From positions 124,001 through 188,000 of the forward strand of contig RXIC02000421.1 of NCBI GenBank assembly GCA_003952965.2: a stretch of DNA of 64,000 bases. Reading direction: 5' to 3'. The DNA is from Morella rubra. Its lineage: Eukaryota > Streptophyta > Magnoliopsida > Fagales > Myricaceae. Every line of letters starts with the position of its first letter. Positions within the stretch are counted from its first letter, which is position 1. The translations under genes and the position numbers were made by a program. Positions 11,076-22,424 of the stretch are shown in pieces. Below the pieces are notes generated by a model that was not told the DNA's origin, searched no databases, and worked only from the letters and a program-made list of their open reading frames with translations.

Positions 11076-12478
11076 TGTTTTTTCGTCGTTGTGTTATTTG
11101 GCCATTAACAAAATGTTTGACTTTTTTTTCTTCTTCTTCTTCTTCCAGTTATTAATATTAATTTTCGAATTAAAGAATTGCTTATGGCTGCTTTGCTCAA
11201 TTGTGACCCAAGATAAGCTGGCTAAAGAAATAAACAAATCATCGAAGTACCAAAATTGCCCCTGACTTTTGAAGATAACCCCCCACACGCCATCCCCGAG
11301 TGAAAGTTGTTATTGTGCCAGATTTTGTGGCCAAATTTTTTCCTGGAAAGTTGTTGACCAATTCCTATTGCTTGCATTTGTGCACTGGGCAATTGTTTCT
11401 CTCTCTCTTTCTCTTTCTTACCAATATTTTCTTACCTTTCATATAAAAGTAAAATCATCCATCAATTATCTGAAAAATAATAATATATATGTAAGATAAT
11501 AAAATAATGAGAGAGCACATATTACCCTCCACAAAGATGGTTAGGTAAAATTATTCATCTTTTTGTGTCCTGTTCTCTCAAACAAAATATTATCATCAAA
11601 AATAAATTCCAACCCATGTTGGGTTGTATTGGGGATTAGGACCTACTTAAAATTATGTGGTTAGATTTACTGTCTTGAATTAAATTCCCACAACTACAAA
11701 ACTAATAATTTAAATGAGAGTTTAAATGGTGAGTCATCTAATTATTTTAGAATTTACTTGTGACACTAAAACTTCGAATATAAAGATGTCTGAATAGGAT
11801 TAAAGCTTTCAGCAGCCCCTTCACTTTGATTTGAACGCTGGTCAATTAATTGAGTGCTATAACAGGCAAACTTTAGACTTTTTACTGGTCAACAAATCTA
11901 CTTAAAAGCCAACGGTGGTGATTCGGACCATCTCGTGCGGCTCGAGGAGGGCAATTTGGTACTTTAAAATATGAAGTATCTGCCATATTTGGTCACCGAT
12001 CGAGAGATCCAAAGTTGAGTGATTGAAGGGATAAAAGCAGGCAAGATTCACGAACGAAGCCCGTGGATCGTCCAAGAGGGAAAACAAGTGTGGATGGCGA
12101 AGGGGTTTTGCTTTGGGTAAAGTAATGCGGAAAAGACTAAAGTGTCAAGCATTGTCTGTCTATTTCGAATTTTCCATTCAATTTTGTTGGTTATTTAACT
12201 TTTTTAATGATTGTGCTGTCCACAAACCTAATTACTTACCAATACATCAATTTTTTCCCATCTGAATCTTTTTCTTTTTCTTTTTTCTTTTTCTTTTTTC
12301 TTTTCATATGGGCATGTAGCACTGTGATGTGTTTCTTTTAATTGTTTATATGTTATTTAATTATATATATTCCACGAATTCCGAATTATGTTGACTGCCT
12401 CTTACTATTTGTTTTATTAAAGAATAATAAGTTGACTACTTCTTTTCCTGGTGATTTAAAAGTGATAAATCAATGTGA
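11076..12478. other. Intergenic, no gene recognised
   Basis: This stretch is AT-rich with homopolymer tracts and a CTT run near 11125. Its last 250 bp or so (from about 12,220) is a copy of 40,715-40,970, so it belongs to the duplicated block that also holds kinases B and F. I see no coding sequence. Confidence 0.6.
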
Positions 12479-12599
12479 TTTCCTGTAACACCCTTCTCTT
12501 GTTTGATCTACTTGTTTAATATAGTTTTATGTATAAGTTCTAATAGTTGTGCTCATGTGAAATATTTTTCTTCCTTGTGTTTGCTTTTACTAGGGTTTG

Positions 12600-13100
12600 G
12601 TAGGGCAGGTGCTTGAGTGCCCGGGAAAATAAGTCCAGGGGTAACTTGAGTTTTGAGGCCGAGGTACTTGAGTTTTGAGGCCGGGGTACTTGAGTTTTGA
12701 GGCCCGGATACTTGAGTTTTGAGTCCCGGGGTAAATGAGTTTTGAGGCCAGGGTAATTGAGTTGTGATTCCCGGGGTTATTGGGTTTACATGCCCGGGGT
12801 CACCCAGGAGAAAATGCTTGGGGTGATTGGATTTACATGCCCAGGGTCACTAAGTACTAAAGTCCTGGGGTGATTGGGAGTTAAATTCTAGGGATGACCG
12901 AGAACAACATTCTCGGGGTAATGGAGTTGTGACAACCCAGCACTACTCGGGAGTTTTGAGACTTGGACCCGGGATATTTCAAATTATGCCTGGGGTAGCT
13001 GGGAGCTGAATGCCCGGGCCCTGGCTGAGTGGTACATGCCCGGGCATCTGAGTGCAGGCCCGGGGATATTGGAGAGCTGGCTGCCCAGGGCTTATTTTTG
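12600..13100 (+). repeat. Minisatellite array 1 inside the large LTR
   Basis: Degenerate tandem units of roughly 23-30 bp each carry a GAGTTTTGAGGCCCGGG-like core (TACTTGAGTTTTGAGGCC repeats clearly at 12650-12720) and then drift into variants with TACATGCCCGGGGT. It is non-coding. The units share the ATGCCCGGG core with the second array, suggesting a common origin. Confidence 0.8.
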
Positions 13101-13934
13101 GTCACGGGATGATAGAGCCCTGTAGCCTGAGTTTACTTTTCATGTTTTTTGTTTTTGTTTTCTACATGTCTTAACCATGTGGTGTGCATTAAATGCACTT
13201 CTACCATATTTTATCTAAACACTTAGATGGGGCTTTGTCATTGGCGCATAATTTAATGTACTGCTTGTTAAGTGATACGTGAGATATGGGGAGATTAGGT
13301 GGCTGCTTATGATTGGGTACGACCTGCTTTGCAATAATTGCCTAGACCTCTAGCTTAGGGTGTGTAGAGTGGCCAGGGAGAATTCACCAGGGACTTATGT
13401 TCGGTTTATATTGTCAGCAAAGATTTACTCGGCTAAAACTGATAACGACATTAGGAGAGAAACTTCAGTTGACTTAAAGAGAAAGAGAGGGAAAATGACG
13501 TGAAACACCTGGAGACCAAAGATATTGATCAAAGGATATATAAGAGGAGGAAGAGACTAAAGAAAATGGAGGAGATTACGAGAAAGTTGGGAAAAAGTGA
13601 GGTATTTCGGCCTGCACTTTTCTTCCCATCAGCTTTTGTCTTTTCTTTTCCTAACATGGTGTCTTGCTATTTTTAGGTGTTTTAATCTTTCAAGAAAGCA
13701 GTACATCAACGAGCTAAGGTAAGGGTGTAGAGTTTGTCTTAAATAGGGGTATTGGGGTTGTTCGGATTGTGCTTAAAACGTGACTTTTGTCATGAGATGG
13801 GAAAAGACAAGTAACCCATTTTGTTTCTACGTTGGATTTAAACCAAAACATGTGAAGGGCTTATAAGAGAAAAAGGGCCAAAAGACTTTGGGGATCACCT
13901 GGGGCCAGATTCGACTTTTGAGAGGAAGGGGTTT

Positions 13935-14310
13935 ATATGTATGCTCGAGGAAGGTTTTGTTTTGAATGCCCGGGAAAGACTTTTTTTGTATATATGCCCG
14001 GGAAAGAGTTTGTTTATACATGCCGGGAAAGAGGTTGTTTATATATGCCTGGGAAAGAGTTTGTTTATACATGCCGGGAAAGAGTTTGTTTATACATGCC
14101 CGGAGAAGGTTTTGTTTTGAATGCCAGGGAAAGACTTATATTTTTGTTATACGCCCGGGAAGCTTTTGTTTACATACTCGGGAAGCTTTTGTTTACATGC
14201 CCGGGAAGACTATTTTTTTTATGTTCAGAAGACTTATATTTTTATCTATGCCCGGGGAGACTATTTTTTTTAGTCTCGGGAAGACTTTTCATTTATATGC
14301 CTGGAGGCTT
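13935..14310 (+). repeat. Minisatellite array 2 inside the large LTR
   Basis: About a dozen units of roughly 29-31 bp carry the core ATGCCCGGGAAAGAGTTTG followed by TTTATAC. The open frames here (CLYMPGKEFVYTCRER-type) are repeats read as protein and are not genes. Confidence 0.85.
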
Positions 14311-14957
14311 TTTCTTTTGGATACAATTAAGGGCCCTAAATCCTTGAGGTTTTTCTTGAATAGCCGGTCCTTAGTAGGTTTAGAAATAAAATAAATAAAA
14401 CAATCCAGCCATATAAGTTGTTGGACTTGCCTATTACGGCATGTGGTATTCCTATCGTTTCAGTTATGATGACTTAAATGTTAAGTTGACCGAGTCTAAC
14501 ACATGAACCTCATGAAATGAAAAAAAAAATTAGTCTTTTTATTGAAGATTAGACCCGGCCATTATGAAAAGTTATTGTGAATTTAGGTTGCTTTATTTTA
14601 TATGACAGTTGGCATATGAAATCCATTGAAATTCTTTGATTACTTGATTATCAATGAGGCATATGACATATGTTGCATCATCATGTCATGGGTCATCTCA
14701 TGGGTGTGGGAAATCGAATAACAGAATGACAGAAATGAAACCCATACCTAGAGGTAGTCCGATGACAGGGTGACAGTACCAATCACAACAGTGGGATAGT
14801 GCAAGCCACCACTGAAAGGAGTGGTTGGTATCCTTGGCGTGAAATAATATACGCTTGACAGGGTCCTGGTGCCGGGGCACGGGACAGTCCCAGAGGAGAG
14901 GAAGGACGCACAACCCAAACTCTGCGGGGTTAAACAGAAAGACTGAAAGGACACCTC

Positions 14958-15012
14958 TGATGACCAGAAAAGAAAGAAAGAAAGGAAAGAAAGAAAGAAA
15001 AGAAAGAAAGTG
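14958..15012. repeat. GAAA/AAAG microsatellite in the large LTR
   Basis: An interrupted tetranucleotide run (GAAAGAAAGAAAGG and variants) is directly visible. Confidence 0.85.
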
Positions 15013-16050
15013 AAATAACCGGGAAACAAATGCATCATCCTTGCATTGCATCGATCATACATTGTTATCTTGTTTATGATTATCAATACTTAATTCTTAT
15101 TGTTTACATGCTACGATAATTGTTCATAACTTGTTCCCCTTTTTCCCCCTCACTGAGTCAGTAGGACTCACACCTTTCTTTGTTTAATTTTCTTGTATGT
15201 ACCGCTATGGCTGTGGGCCCAAGACGTAACAGATGTTGACTTTTATGAGCGAGGAGCTATTGGATGTTGACCTATACATTCTAGTAATGACAATCTGGAC
15301 GTTTGTCACTGATCGTTCGAGGTTTACGTGGGGTACGAGCCCCAATGGTACCTCAAGGAGCCTCCGACAATTCCAGTTCCCTTAGTTGAGGATCTCGAGT
15401 TACTTGATTTTGACCCGACTCTTTTGTTTGACGTCCCTCTTCCACCGGCGCTGCCGGTAGAGGATATCGAAAAAATGAAATTATTGACCTAACCTCCAAC
15501 ACTGAGTTGAGGGTTGACTAGATATTAGTTGTAGTCACTTTTGGGTTTGGTTATTGTACATTCTGTTGGTGTAAGACGGAAAGCTGTAGACAGCTTCCAC
15601 TTTTGTACTTACTTTCTTTTGCTTTTGTATCCTCGTGAAGGATTTTGTTCTTTGTAAATGTACTAGTGGAAAAATTTTGTATCTATATTTTGAGATTTCC
15701 TACTACCCTGTTTCTTCCTTAAGCCACAAGTTGCCCTTAACTTTCACCTCATTACCAGATTGTGTCTAAAAAAAAAAAAGAAAATATTTTTATAAGTTCA
15801 CCTATTTAATTGACTAAGTTATTTTATTATCCGTCTTTAATACAGTGTGACCTATTTGTTAAATCCCTGAAACTATTATTTTTCCTTCCTTATTATAATC
15901 ATCCTTTTCACTAAAACGTTTCCGCTAAGCTTTTTCAAAGCCAGTTATCAGGTCTTTATAAGATTAATTCGTGCAGTAATTCCCGCTTATGTGCATTCTA
16001 TTACTATAGGAGAGCCTAGGGGTAAGTACTAGCACGGGCGTGACATTTCC

Positions 16051-16833
16051 CATAACTTGCTATATAGGCCGGCCTTCTACAACAGTCGAATAATTATTTT
16101 GGCTAAGGTGTTCTTTTGAGTTATTTAACTTTAGGACTGAGAATATGGGCCTGGGCTGGCCAAGAAAATCTTTGTGGCTTCAAAGCTTTCACTCACTAAG
16201 TGGATAACTAGTCATGTAACCTTCCACTGTCTGTTCCTTTATTTCTCTACTGTTGGGCCCAACAAGCAGACCCATAAAGGCTTGAGGCCCATTGTCTTAA
16301 AGCAGGCCTTGAAACTTGGTTATTTTCTTTTTGATAAATGGGACTTGGGAGAGCTATTATGATATGAAAACCAGTTAATTAAATTAGATGTTTTTGGGTT
16401 GGTTAATATTATTGGTCCTGATCCTTTCATGTTTTCATACATTACTTGTTAGGCTTTTAAAATGGATAAAATACAACCCTGCTTGGATGGTTTTTCAAAA
16501 TCATTTTTTTCACGAATTTCAACAACTTTTTACTAACTTCATTGCTTTTTTTTCTTTCACAAATTCCAACAAAATGTTCACAAATCTCATTAAAATTTTC
16601 ACTACCTTCCCCAACAATTTTATTTATTTTTTTCCCAATCCAATTTCAATAAGAAGTAAAATTGACCATGCCATTTCAAATGAAGCTGAATGTTGAATAA
16701 TATAAGATGTTGCAACAGCTATCATAGCTCAAATGAAAACTTAGATGTTGTATAGGAATATAAACTAGGGAAGCCTGATTGTTCCTATTGATGCAAATAT
16801 ATATTAACTTTCCCTAGCAAGGATAATAGGCAT
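16051..16833. other. 3' flank of kinase copy B
   Basis: No gene. It is AT-rich and collinear with 40,970-41,690 (3' flank of copy F), with a weaker match to 28,140-28,860 and 46,410-47,100 (3' flanks of D and H). It is therefore an ancient shared downstream region of the kinase genes. Confidence 0.7.
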
Positions 16834-19473
16834 TTAACACTTGGTTGATAAACTTGAGTCCTGTGATGTAGTTGATGGCCAAGTTGGGCTGTCTCCAACA
16901 TCTTCTATTAGTCTGTCTGGTGATGAGGACAGAAAAGGCTTGAGAGGCATTTGTAAGGATTCAACTTCTCCTTCAAGCATTCCTATAACTTCATGCATTG
17001 AAGGACGATAGCTAGGCTTCATCTGTATACACCACAATGCAACTATGATCATCTTTTTACAAATTTCCTTTTCTTCCTCTGTCACGTTATCAATTTCTAT
17101 ATCCTTTCCATCTTGCAATTGGTCAAAGACCCAAGTAGGAAAATAAACTTGGCTTGAATGGTCTATTGACACATTCAAATTCTTTCTTCTGCTTGCCATT
17201 TCCATCAACAACATTCCAAAGCTATAAACATCAGCCTTATATGAGAGGCCTCCAATATTTTTGTAGAATAACTCAGGAGCCATGTATCCCAAGGTCTCTC
17301 TTACAATAGTTAAAGAAACAATGCTATCATTTACTGCATACAATCTTGCTAGGCCAAAGTTAGAAACTTTGGGAGTAAAATTGTCATCAAGAAGAATGTT
17401 GTGGGGCTTAATATCAAAATGTAAGATCTGCATGTCACATCCTCGATGCAAATATTCAATTCCATGAGCCACTGCTAGAGCAATATCATATAGTTTCTGG
17501 TAGCTTAAGAAGATACCTTCTTCTTGAGAAAAAAATGAATTCATCGAGAGATCCTTTGGGCATGAACTTGTATACAAGAGCTCGTTCTGATCACAAGAGC
17601 TCGTTTTGATCCTTTAAAGCAAAAGCCAACAAGTTGCACAATATTAACATGGTGAATCCTTCCAATGGTTGCAACTTCGCTAATAAATTCTTGCCCATTA
17701 GCTTTGGCCTTTCCTAGCATCTTTACAGCAACAAGTTGGCCACTTCGAAGTGTTCCTTTGAATACATTACCATAGCCTCCTTCACCTAGTTTCTCCTTGA
17801 AATTATTGGTAATCTTCTTAATTTCTTTATAAGAAAACCTTATTGGCCTGAGGTTATAGTTGCTTTGCAGAAATTCCAATAGCATCATACATTGAGAAAT
17901 GCCTCTTACGCCATATATATATTAACAAAAAAATCACACATGGAGTCCCAATTACAACTTTTGCTGCAAACTGTGCTCCTGCATGTGCAGGAATATAAAT
18001 TAATCATCAGAACAATAGAAAGACAAATATTTTGTTTACAGCACCGCAGGCATTTTTTTTAGTTGAATTTGTCAGTCATGTACGTAGTACGTCGCATTAA
18101 CTTACTAATTGGTGTCTTTGTCTTCTTCAAGCAAAGTATTTTTACGTTCAAAACCTGCGCTTTCTCGCTTCAGAAATTAAGAAATCGTTTACAGTACAAA
18201 AGAATGTAAATATCATCAAAGCAGATTCGAGTTCTTACCAATGGCCAGTGCTGCGACGAAAGCAATATTTATTGAATCTGCGACAGAAAAATTTCAAGAG
18301 AGTTAATTCAATACTCAAGCAAGTGATGATTGAATAATTTCAAGTTTTTCTTTTTCTCAAAACTTTAGATTGTGATTCCTAATCACTTTTAAACAGAGGT
18401 ATTAAGTAACAACTTTCCATAATTGAACGCAAATAAACCTTACAATATTTGATTAGCAGAGTACCGGTCCCTGGTTGATCAAAGAAAAAGAAGAAACAAC
18501 ATTAGCCTTGAGAAACGTCTTTAACGCAAAGAAAGTAATTATAACCCATAATATACAATACACCACCCCTGCATGCGTATCCGATATTATTAGATCAAGA
18601 ATATATCATTGGGATATAATTCATAAAAAAGGTCTATGCATGACAGTAAAGATAAAAGAATTGCAAATATTCAGAAATATATACGGAAAAAAATGTAAAA
18701 GAAAAATAATGTTCACCGTATGGTAGAATATGTATTACAATTCAATTGGATGTTTCAATATTCATTTTTCACTCACGGGTGCACCGGCATGAATAAACTT
18801 GGTTGTCGTCTTGATCTGGGGAGCAAACTAATCTTCCAAAGATTCCACAATTCCAAACCCTCGACGATAATAATTCAAAACCATATAGTAACATGTTTTG
18901 CACGTCCGTACACGAAATATTTATGTCATCATTTCCCGGCCACGAAGACAAACACCTGTGTTCCGGTTGGCACAACTCCATTAATACCGATGCATTCATC
19001 TGACCAGATAAAATATATCTATGGCGCCTCTTGGAATGGGATGATGAAGAGTTGGAAGAATACGCTTCATCATCAAAGCAACTGGAAGCGTTGAGATAGA
19101 ATGGGGAATTCACTGGCTTTTCACAGCTCACGAAAACCACACCGTTTTGCTATGACGGCCTGCAGGGATCCCATGCCCTGAGATCGTAGTCGAAATCTGG
19201 AGAACAAAGGGGGGTTGAGGAGTAATTATCCTTCGAAATTCGCGAGTCTACAACACGGATTCTGAACTCACCAACATGCACACCGTAATAAGAGATTTCT
19301 TGTACGTAATATTTTCCAGCAGATAAGTATAACACTGTTTGAATTTTTCTCACAGGACAGCTTGTACCTTTGATCGCCGCAGTTTGGTGGATCGTTTACT
19401 AATCGAAGCGGATATTTTATATTGTCGATACCACCGCAGGAAGAAATAGGACATTGATTACTAGTGGTGAAAC
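16834..19473 (-). pseudogene. LRK10-like receptor kinase copy B
   Basis: Four minus-strand exons can be traced: ectodomain (19473-18777, GUB_WAK_bind type with CFDDEAYSS and SWPGND), exon 2 (18470-18444), exon 3 (18277-18239) and the membrane-span-plus-kinase exon (17978-16834). It is heavily damaged. The signal peptide is lost where a Pack-MULE abuts at 19474; the ectodomain has a +1 shift near 19,345 and an in-frame TAG near 19,150. The kinase exon has lost 2 bp before the N-lobe and carries a 19-bp tandem duplication (near 17,575-17,612) that shifts the frame. The DFG aspartate has become asparagine (VSNFGLA), and the glycine in VRGTLGY has become glutamate. Catalysis would be lost even without the frameshifts. 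Confidence 0.9.
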
Positions 19474-20610
19474 GGGAGCGGATTCCCTCCGAAGGCTACA
19501 TAAGGGACGGTCAAGATTAAAAAAAACAAATCAACGGTTAAAACATATCCACGTCATTTAATGAAAAAAAAAGGCTGAAGATGACTTGTGACTCCGCTTA
19601 GACGACTCAAAATCCCCCAAACCTCCTGTTCCCTTCTCTCACGCAAGTCCCTTCTTCTTTTCTTCCCCTTCTTTCTCACGGCATGCCCTCTTGCCCCTCT
19701 CACTCTCCTCTCCTCTCCTTCCTCTTCCTAGCTCACTCTTTTCAGACCCAGAAACGGGTATGTCCCACTGGTGGCCCAAGAAGGCCCCCTCTCTTCTTCT
19801 TCTTCGTCGTCGTCTTCTTCTTCTTTGGCGTCTGTGATATTTCTCTGGCCTATGCCAACACCCTCTACTTCAAATTGGCGTACAGGTGATTGTGGACGAC
19901 AACGAGCCCGAGGAGAGGTTGCTGAATCAGTTGAGTTCATGAGGGTCGGTGTTATTGCAGAGTGTAAGCGCAAAAGGTTCTTCGAAAAGGTTCTGATGCA
20001 TAAATAAATTTCTTTCTATTCCAATTTTTTAATGCATATTTGTTTTCCGGTTTCCCATGTTACTTGTCAATTTTGAAAATTTTAATCTGAACAATTTTTT
20101 AACTTCCTAAAATTACCTTTAGTCTCAAGCAAATATATTAATGGATGAAAAATGTCCTGAACCTGAGGACATTACTTCAAAGTCAGTATTTAATAAGTAC
20201 TTATGTTTGCAATGAAGATGTTTCCTTTATAAGACAGACAAACAATTCGGCCCTGCCATTTTCAAGCCATCTCTTCCAAGTAAACAAGGTTGTATGCAGT
20301 CGGCGGACTGTTGCGGAGGAAAAAAAGACAGGTATAATCCGAGTCTCTCACGCGAGAAAAAAATTGTTACAGTTACCTTTTTCTCTCGACTCCGGCGAGA
20401 TTTCGGCGAATAGAGGAGAGAGAAAGGGACAATGAAAAGAGGATGTCAAGAGAAAGAAGGGAAAATGATATTTGAAGCCGTCTAAGCCGAGCCACAAGCC
20501 ATCTCCAGCCTTTTTTTTCATTAAATGACGTGGACATGTTTTAATCGTTGATTTGTTTTTTTTTTAATCTTGACCGTCCCTTATGTAGGCTTCGGAGGGA
20601 ATCCGTTCCC
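19474..20610. mobile_element. Pack-MULE-like element with 140-bp terminal inverted repeats
   Basis: The ends are inverted copies of each other for about 140 bp (19474-19613 and 20470-20610), beginning GGGAGCGGATTCCCTCCG on the left and GGGAACGGATTCCCTCCG on the right, with a long shared tract including CCACGTCATTTAATG. The inside is unrelated to transposase and holds a gene fragment resembling plastid ribosomal protein bS21. Long terminal repeats around a host gene piece are the definition of a Pack-MULE. No 9-bp target duplication is seen (TGGTGAAAC against TTGAGGGAG), and about 60-70 bp of the kinase signal-peptide region is missing at the site, so insertion or later repair removed flanking DNA. 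Confidence 0.8.
19838..20007 (+). pseudogene. Captured fragment resembling nuclear-encoded plastid ribosomal protein bS21
   Basis: Three pieces in different frames line up with the plastid small-subunit protein bS21: SLAYANTLYFKLAY (about 19,838-19,882), VQVIVDDNEPEERLLNQ (19880-19930) and EFMRVGVIAECKRKRFFEK (from 19933, stop at 20007). The bacterial and plastid family has the core V-x-V, E-x-E-x-L, R-R-E-x-x-R-x-G-V-I-x-E-x-K-R-R-x-F-F-E, which fits. About 7 bp is missing after the first piece, and the RFRRE segment is lost between the second and third, so no functional protein is made. The Ser-rich sequence upstream (from 19771) may derive from the transit peptide or 5' region. The donor gene is not in the window. 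Confidence 0.72.
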
Positions 20611-21896
20611 TTGAGGGAGCTGTGAGAGAGAGAGAGGATTACGAGAGAGGGTATGGCTAATTCGGTTCACGGCAATAGACACTTTACTAGTCACGACAAA
20701 TTGTCACGACTTGAACAAAGAAGAGATTTTAATGGGCCAATTAAAGTCTCCTTTGGTGTGTTTGACTTCGAATCATCTTTCAATGAAACTCGTGTTCAAA
20801 TGTTGGAAGGACAGAAGGTGAAGGAGAAGGAGATAAATCAACCATGCCTCCTAATCCCTTAATTTGCCTCTACAGGTCTGGTAAGAACCAATGCAAAACT
20901 ACTTAAGAGACGTTCAAATCAAGAGTTAGAAATCATCCCAGAAGAATTGTAGTGCACTAGAAGACGTTCAAATCACGTGATGTTGTAGATTGCACTTGTA
21001 TGGCTTTTAAGGATTAGAATGATTAATCTCGAGAGTTCTATAGTTCTTCGTTATGCGCAAAGCCCATTTCAAAAAGCTTAGTAGAATTTGAGATTGATTT
21101 TTTGTGCCGCTTTTGTGAGAAAAAAAATTGGAAAGAGATGTTTGGCAGCACAAAAATTTCTTCATTTTTATAAGCATTTTGAAAGTTTTTGGCCGACAAA
21201 ATTTTTACCCTTCCCAAATCAAGTCCTCTCTCTTCCACACTTTTTTTCAGAAATACCTTTTCATAAAAAGAGAACTCCACACAAGCCTCAAATTTTTTTT
21301 TTCATTAGGGAAAATAAATTCTCTTTCATAATTTGAGCATCCAAACATAGACCTAAGAAGAAATAATTAATTATATGGCCGACTTTCTTTGACTTGCTTT
21401 CATAAAGCTACAAGTCGTTAAATCGACTTTCTAGTACTGCTGGACTTTGCTTTCATCTTCTAGTGTCTCCACACGTCGAAGAAGGACCCGGCCCATGTAA
21501 TTAGAGTATCCACGTGGCACATTGATTCAGCAGTTATGACATTTCCAGGAGTAATTTATTGACTTACGGGATGTCATAGAAAAATCTCGCCAGAATCAAA
21601 GAGATCTTTTTTAATTGATGTATAGCCCTCCTTTTTCTTCCTAATTCCATCGACTGGCCAGAAGCAGCGTAAAAAAAGAGGGGATACAATGAAGCGTGAT
21701 ATTCCGCGTCCTAATTTCTCACCGTCTCTGAGACTTTTCGTAGAGACTCAATCCCTTGCTTGCTTTAGATACAATGAAGCGGAATATTCCGCTATAATAT
21801 TGGGTTGCTAGCTCGTAGAATTAAATTCTCTCATGAAAATTTATGCATTTTCGAAGGTTTTTTTTCTAAGAAAAGAGTGGTACCTCCGAATTTTAT
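20611..21896 (+). other. Former promoter of copy B, with a stray kinase tail, then AT-rich DNA
   Basis: From 20611 the sequence TTGAGGGAGCTGTGAGAG matches the region just upstream of the ATG in D and J, so this is the promoter side of copy B cut off by the Pack-MULE. At 20772 it switches to a piece of an E-type gene (separate entry). From 20953 to 21,896 I see no gene; 21,370-21,640 resembles the upstream repeats found again near 36,050, 38,570 and 49,980. Confidence 0.6.
20772..20952 (+). pseudogene. Orphan C-terminal tail of an E-type kinase
   Basis: This plus-strand piece matches the last 50 or so codons of gene E: it starts in the SFNETRVQMLEG stretch and ends with RRSNQELEIIPEEL and a TAG at 20950-20952. 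A TAA interrupts it after NQPCLLIP. Nothing of the kinase upstream is present, so it is a dispersed fragment. Confidence 0.85.
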
Positions 21897-22320
21897 TCAA
21901 AACCCTCTTAATTCATGAGATAACTCCCTAAAGCTATAAAACCTTTGTTGGGTACGCCTTGCTCCAAACTTTGCTAAGAAATTTGCAGCTTGATTTGCTT
22001 CCCGAAAAATACAAAAATCTTCCATTCATTTCTCAATCTCCATAACGTACAAGTACCATTATGCACCCAATCAAGCACAAGCACGAGTCACACTCAATTT
22101 GAATGGCAAAATAATTCATCTCATGACACATTCGCAACCCATCAATCAGGGCTCTCAACTCAGCGTAGTTAGTAGAACCCGAGCCATAAGACACAAAACA
22201 AGCAGCCAATAAAATTCCTTCCTCATCCCGAATCACACCACCTCCACCCGCTATGCCAGGATTTTCTAAACTACAACCATCTGTATTAATCTTAATCCAC
22301 CCTGTGTCCGGTTTCAGCCA
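21897..22320 (-). pseudogene. RNase H-like domain fragment (plant LINE / RVT_3 type)
   Basis: Read on the minus strand from 22320: WLKPDTGWIKINTDG, GGGGVIRDEEG, NYAELRALIDGL, IQIECDS, then after frameshifts REANQAANFLAKFG, ending at a stop at 21897-21899. The acidic residues of TDG, AEL and CDS are the expected D-E-D catalytic set, and the E-A-N-Q-x-A-x-F-L-A-K-x-G end is typical of plant non-LTR retrotransposon RNase H and its free-standing relatives. There is a stop just upstream of the first residue and at least two frameshifts. It is a relic of a LINE or of an RNase H-like gene. Confidence 0.8.
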
Positions 22321-22424
22321 TTACACTTTTAGGAGTCTAGCCAGCCTTGGTGAAATAATGGTATAACCTAATAGACAGCCAATTAACATTTCGAATATTA
22401 AGAGAGATACTCCCCATCCAATAA

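Larger units (their letters stand above)
12484..16045. mobile_element. Large solo LTR, Ty3/gypsy-like
   Basis: The 3562-bp element starts TGTAACACCC, ends GGGCGTGACA and is flanked by the 5-bp duplication TTTCC (12479-12483 and 16046-16050). The uninserted sequence survives at the paralogous site near 40,970, where GTGATTTCCCATAACTTGC runs straight through. The terminal sequences and the CCTCACTGAGTCAG motif near 15,150 are typical of plant gypsy LTRs (chromovirus Tekay/Del type is my best guess). No gag or pol is present, so it is a very long solo LTR. It contains two minisatellite arrays built around CCCGGG. Confidence 0.88.

Noticed and set aside
13937..14394. Open frames of 136-142 codons rich in YMPGKE-type repeats
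   Set aside because: They are minisatellite units inside a solo LTR read as protein; different frames give equivalent repeats and there is no start context or homology.
14698..15086. Two overlapping minus-strand frames of 112-117 codons
   Set aside because: They overlap a GAAA microsatellite in the LTR, read as Phe/Leu/Ser runs; no homology recognised.
16388..16696. Plus-strand 102-codon Phe-rich frame and its relative at 41,186-41,560
   Set aside because: AT-rich 3' flank shared by several kinase copies; conserved only as duplicated DNA, with indels that do not respect the frame.
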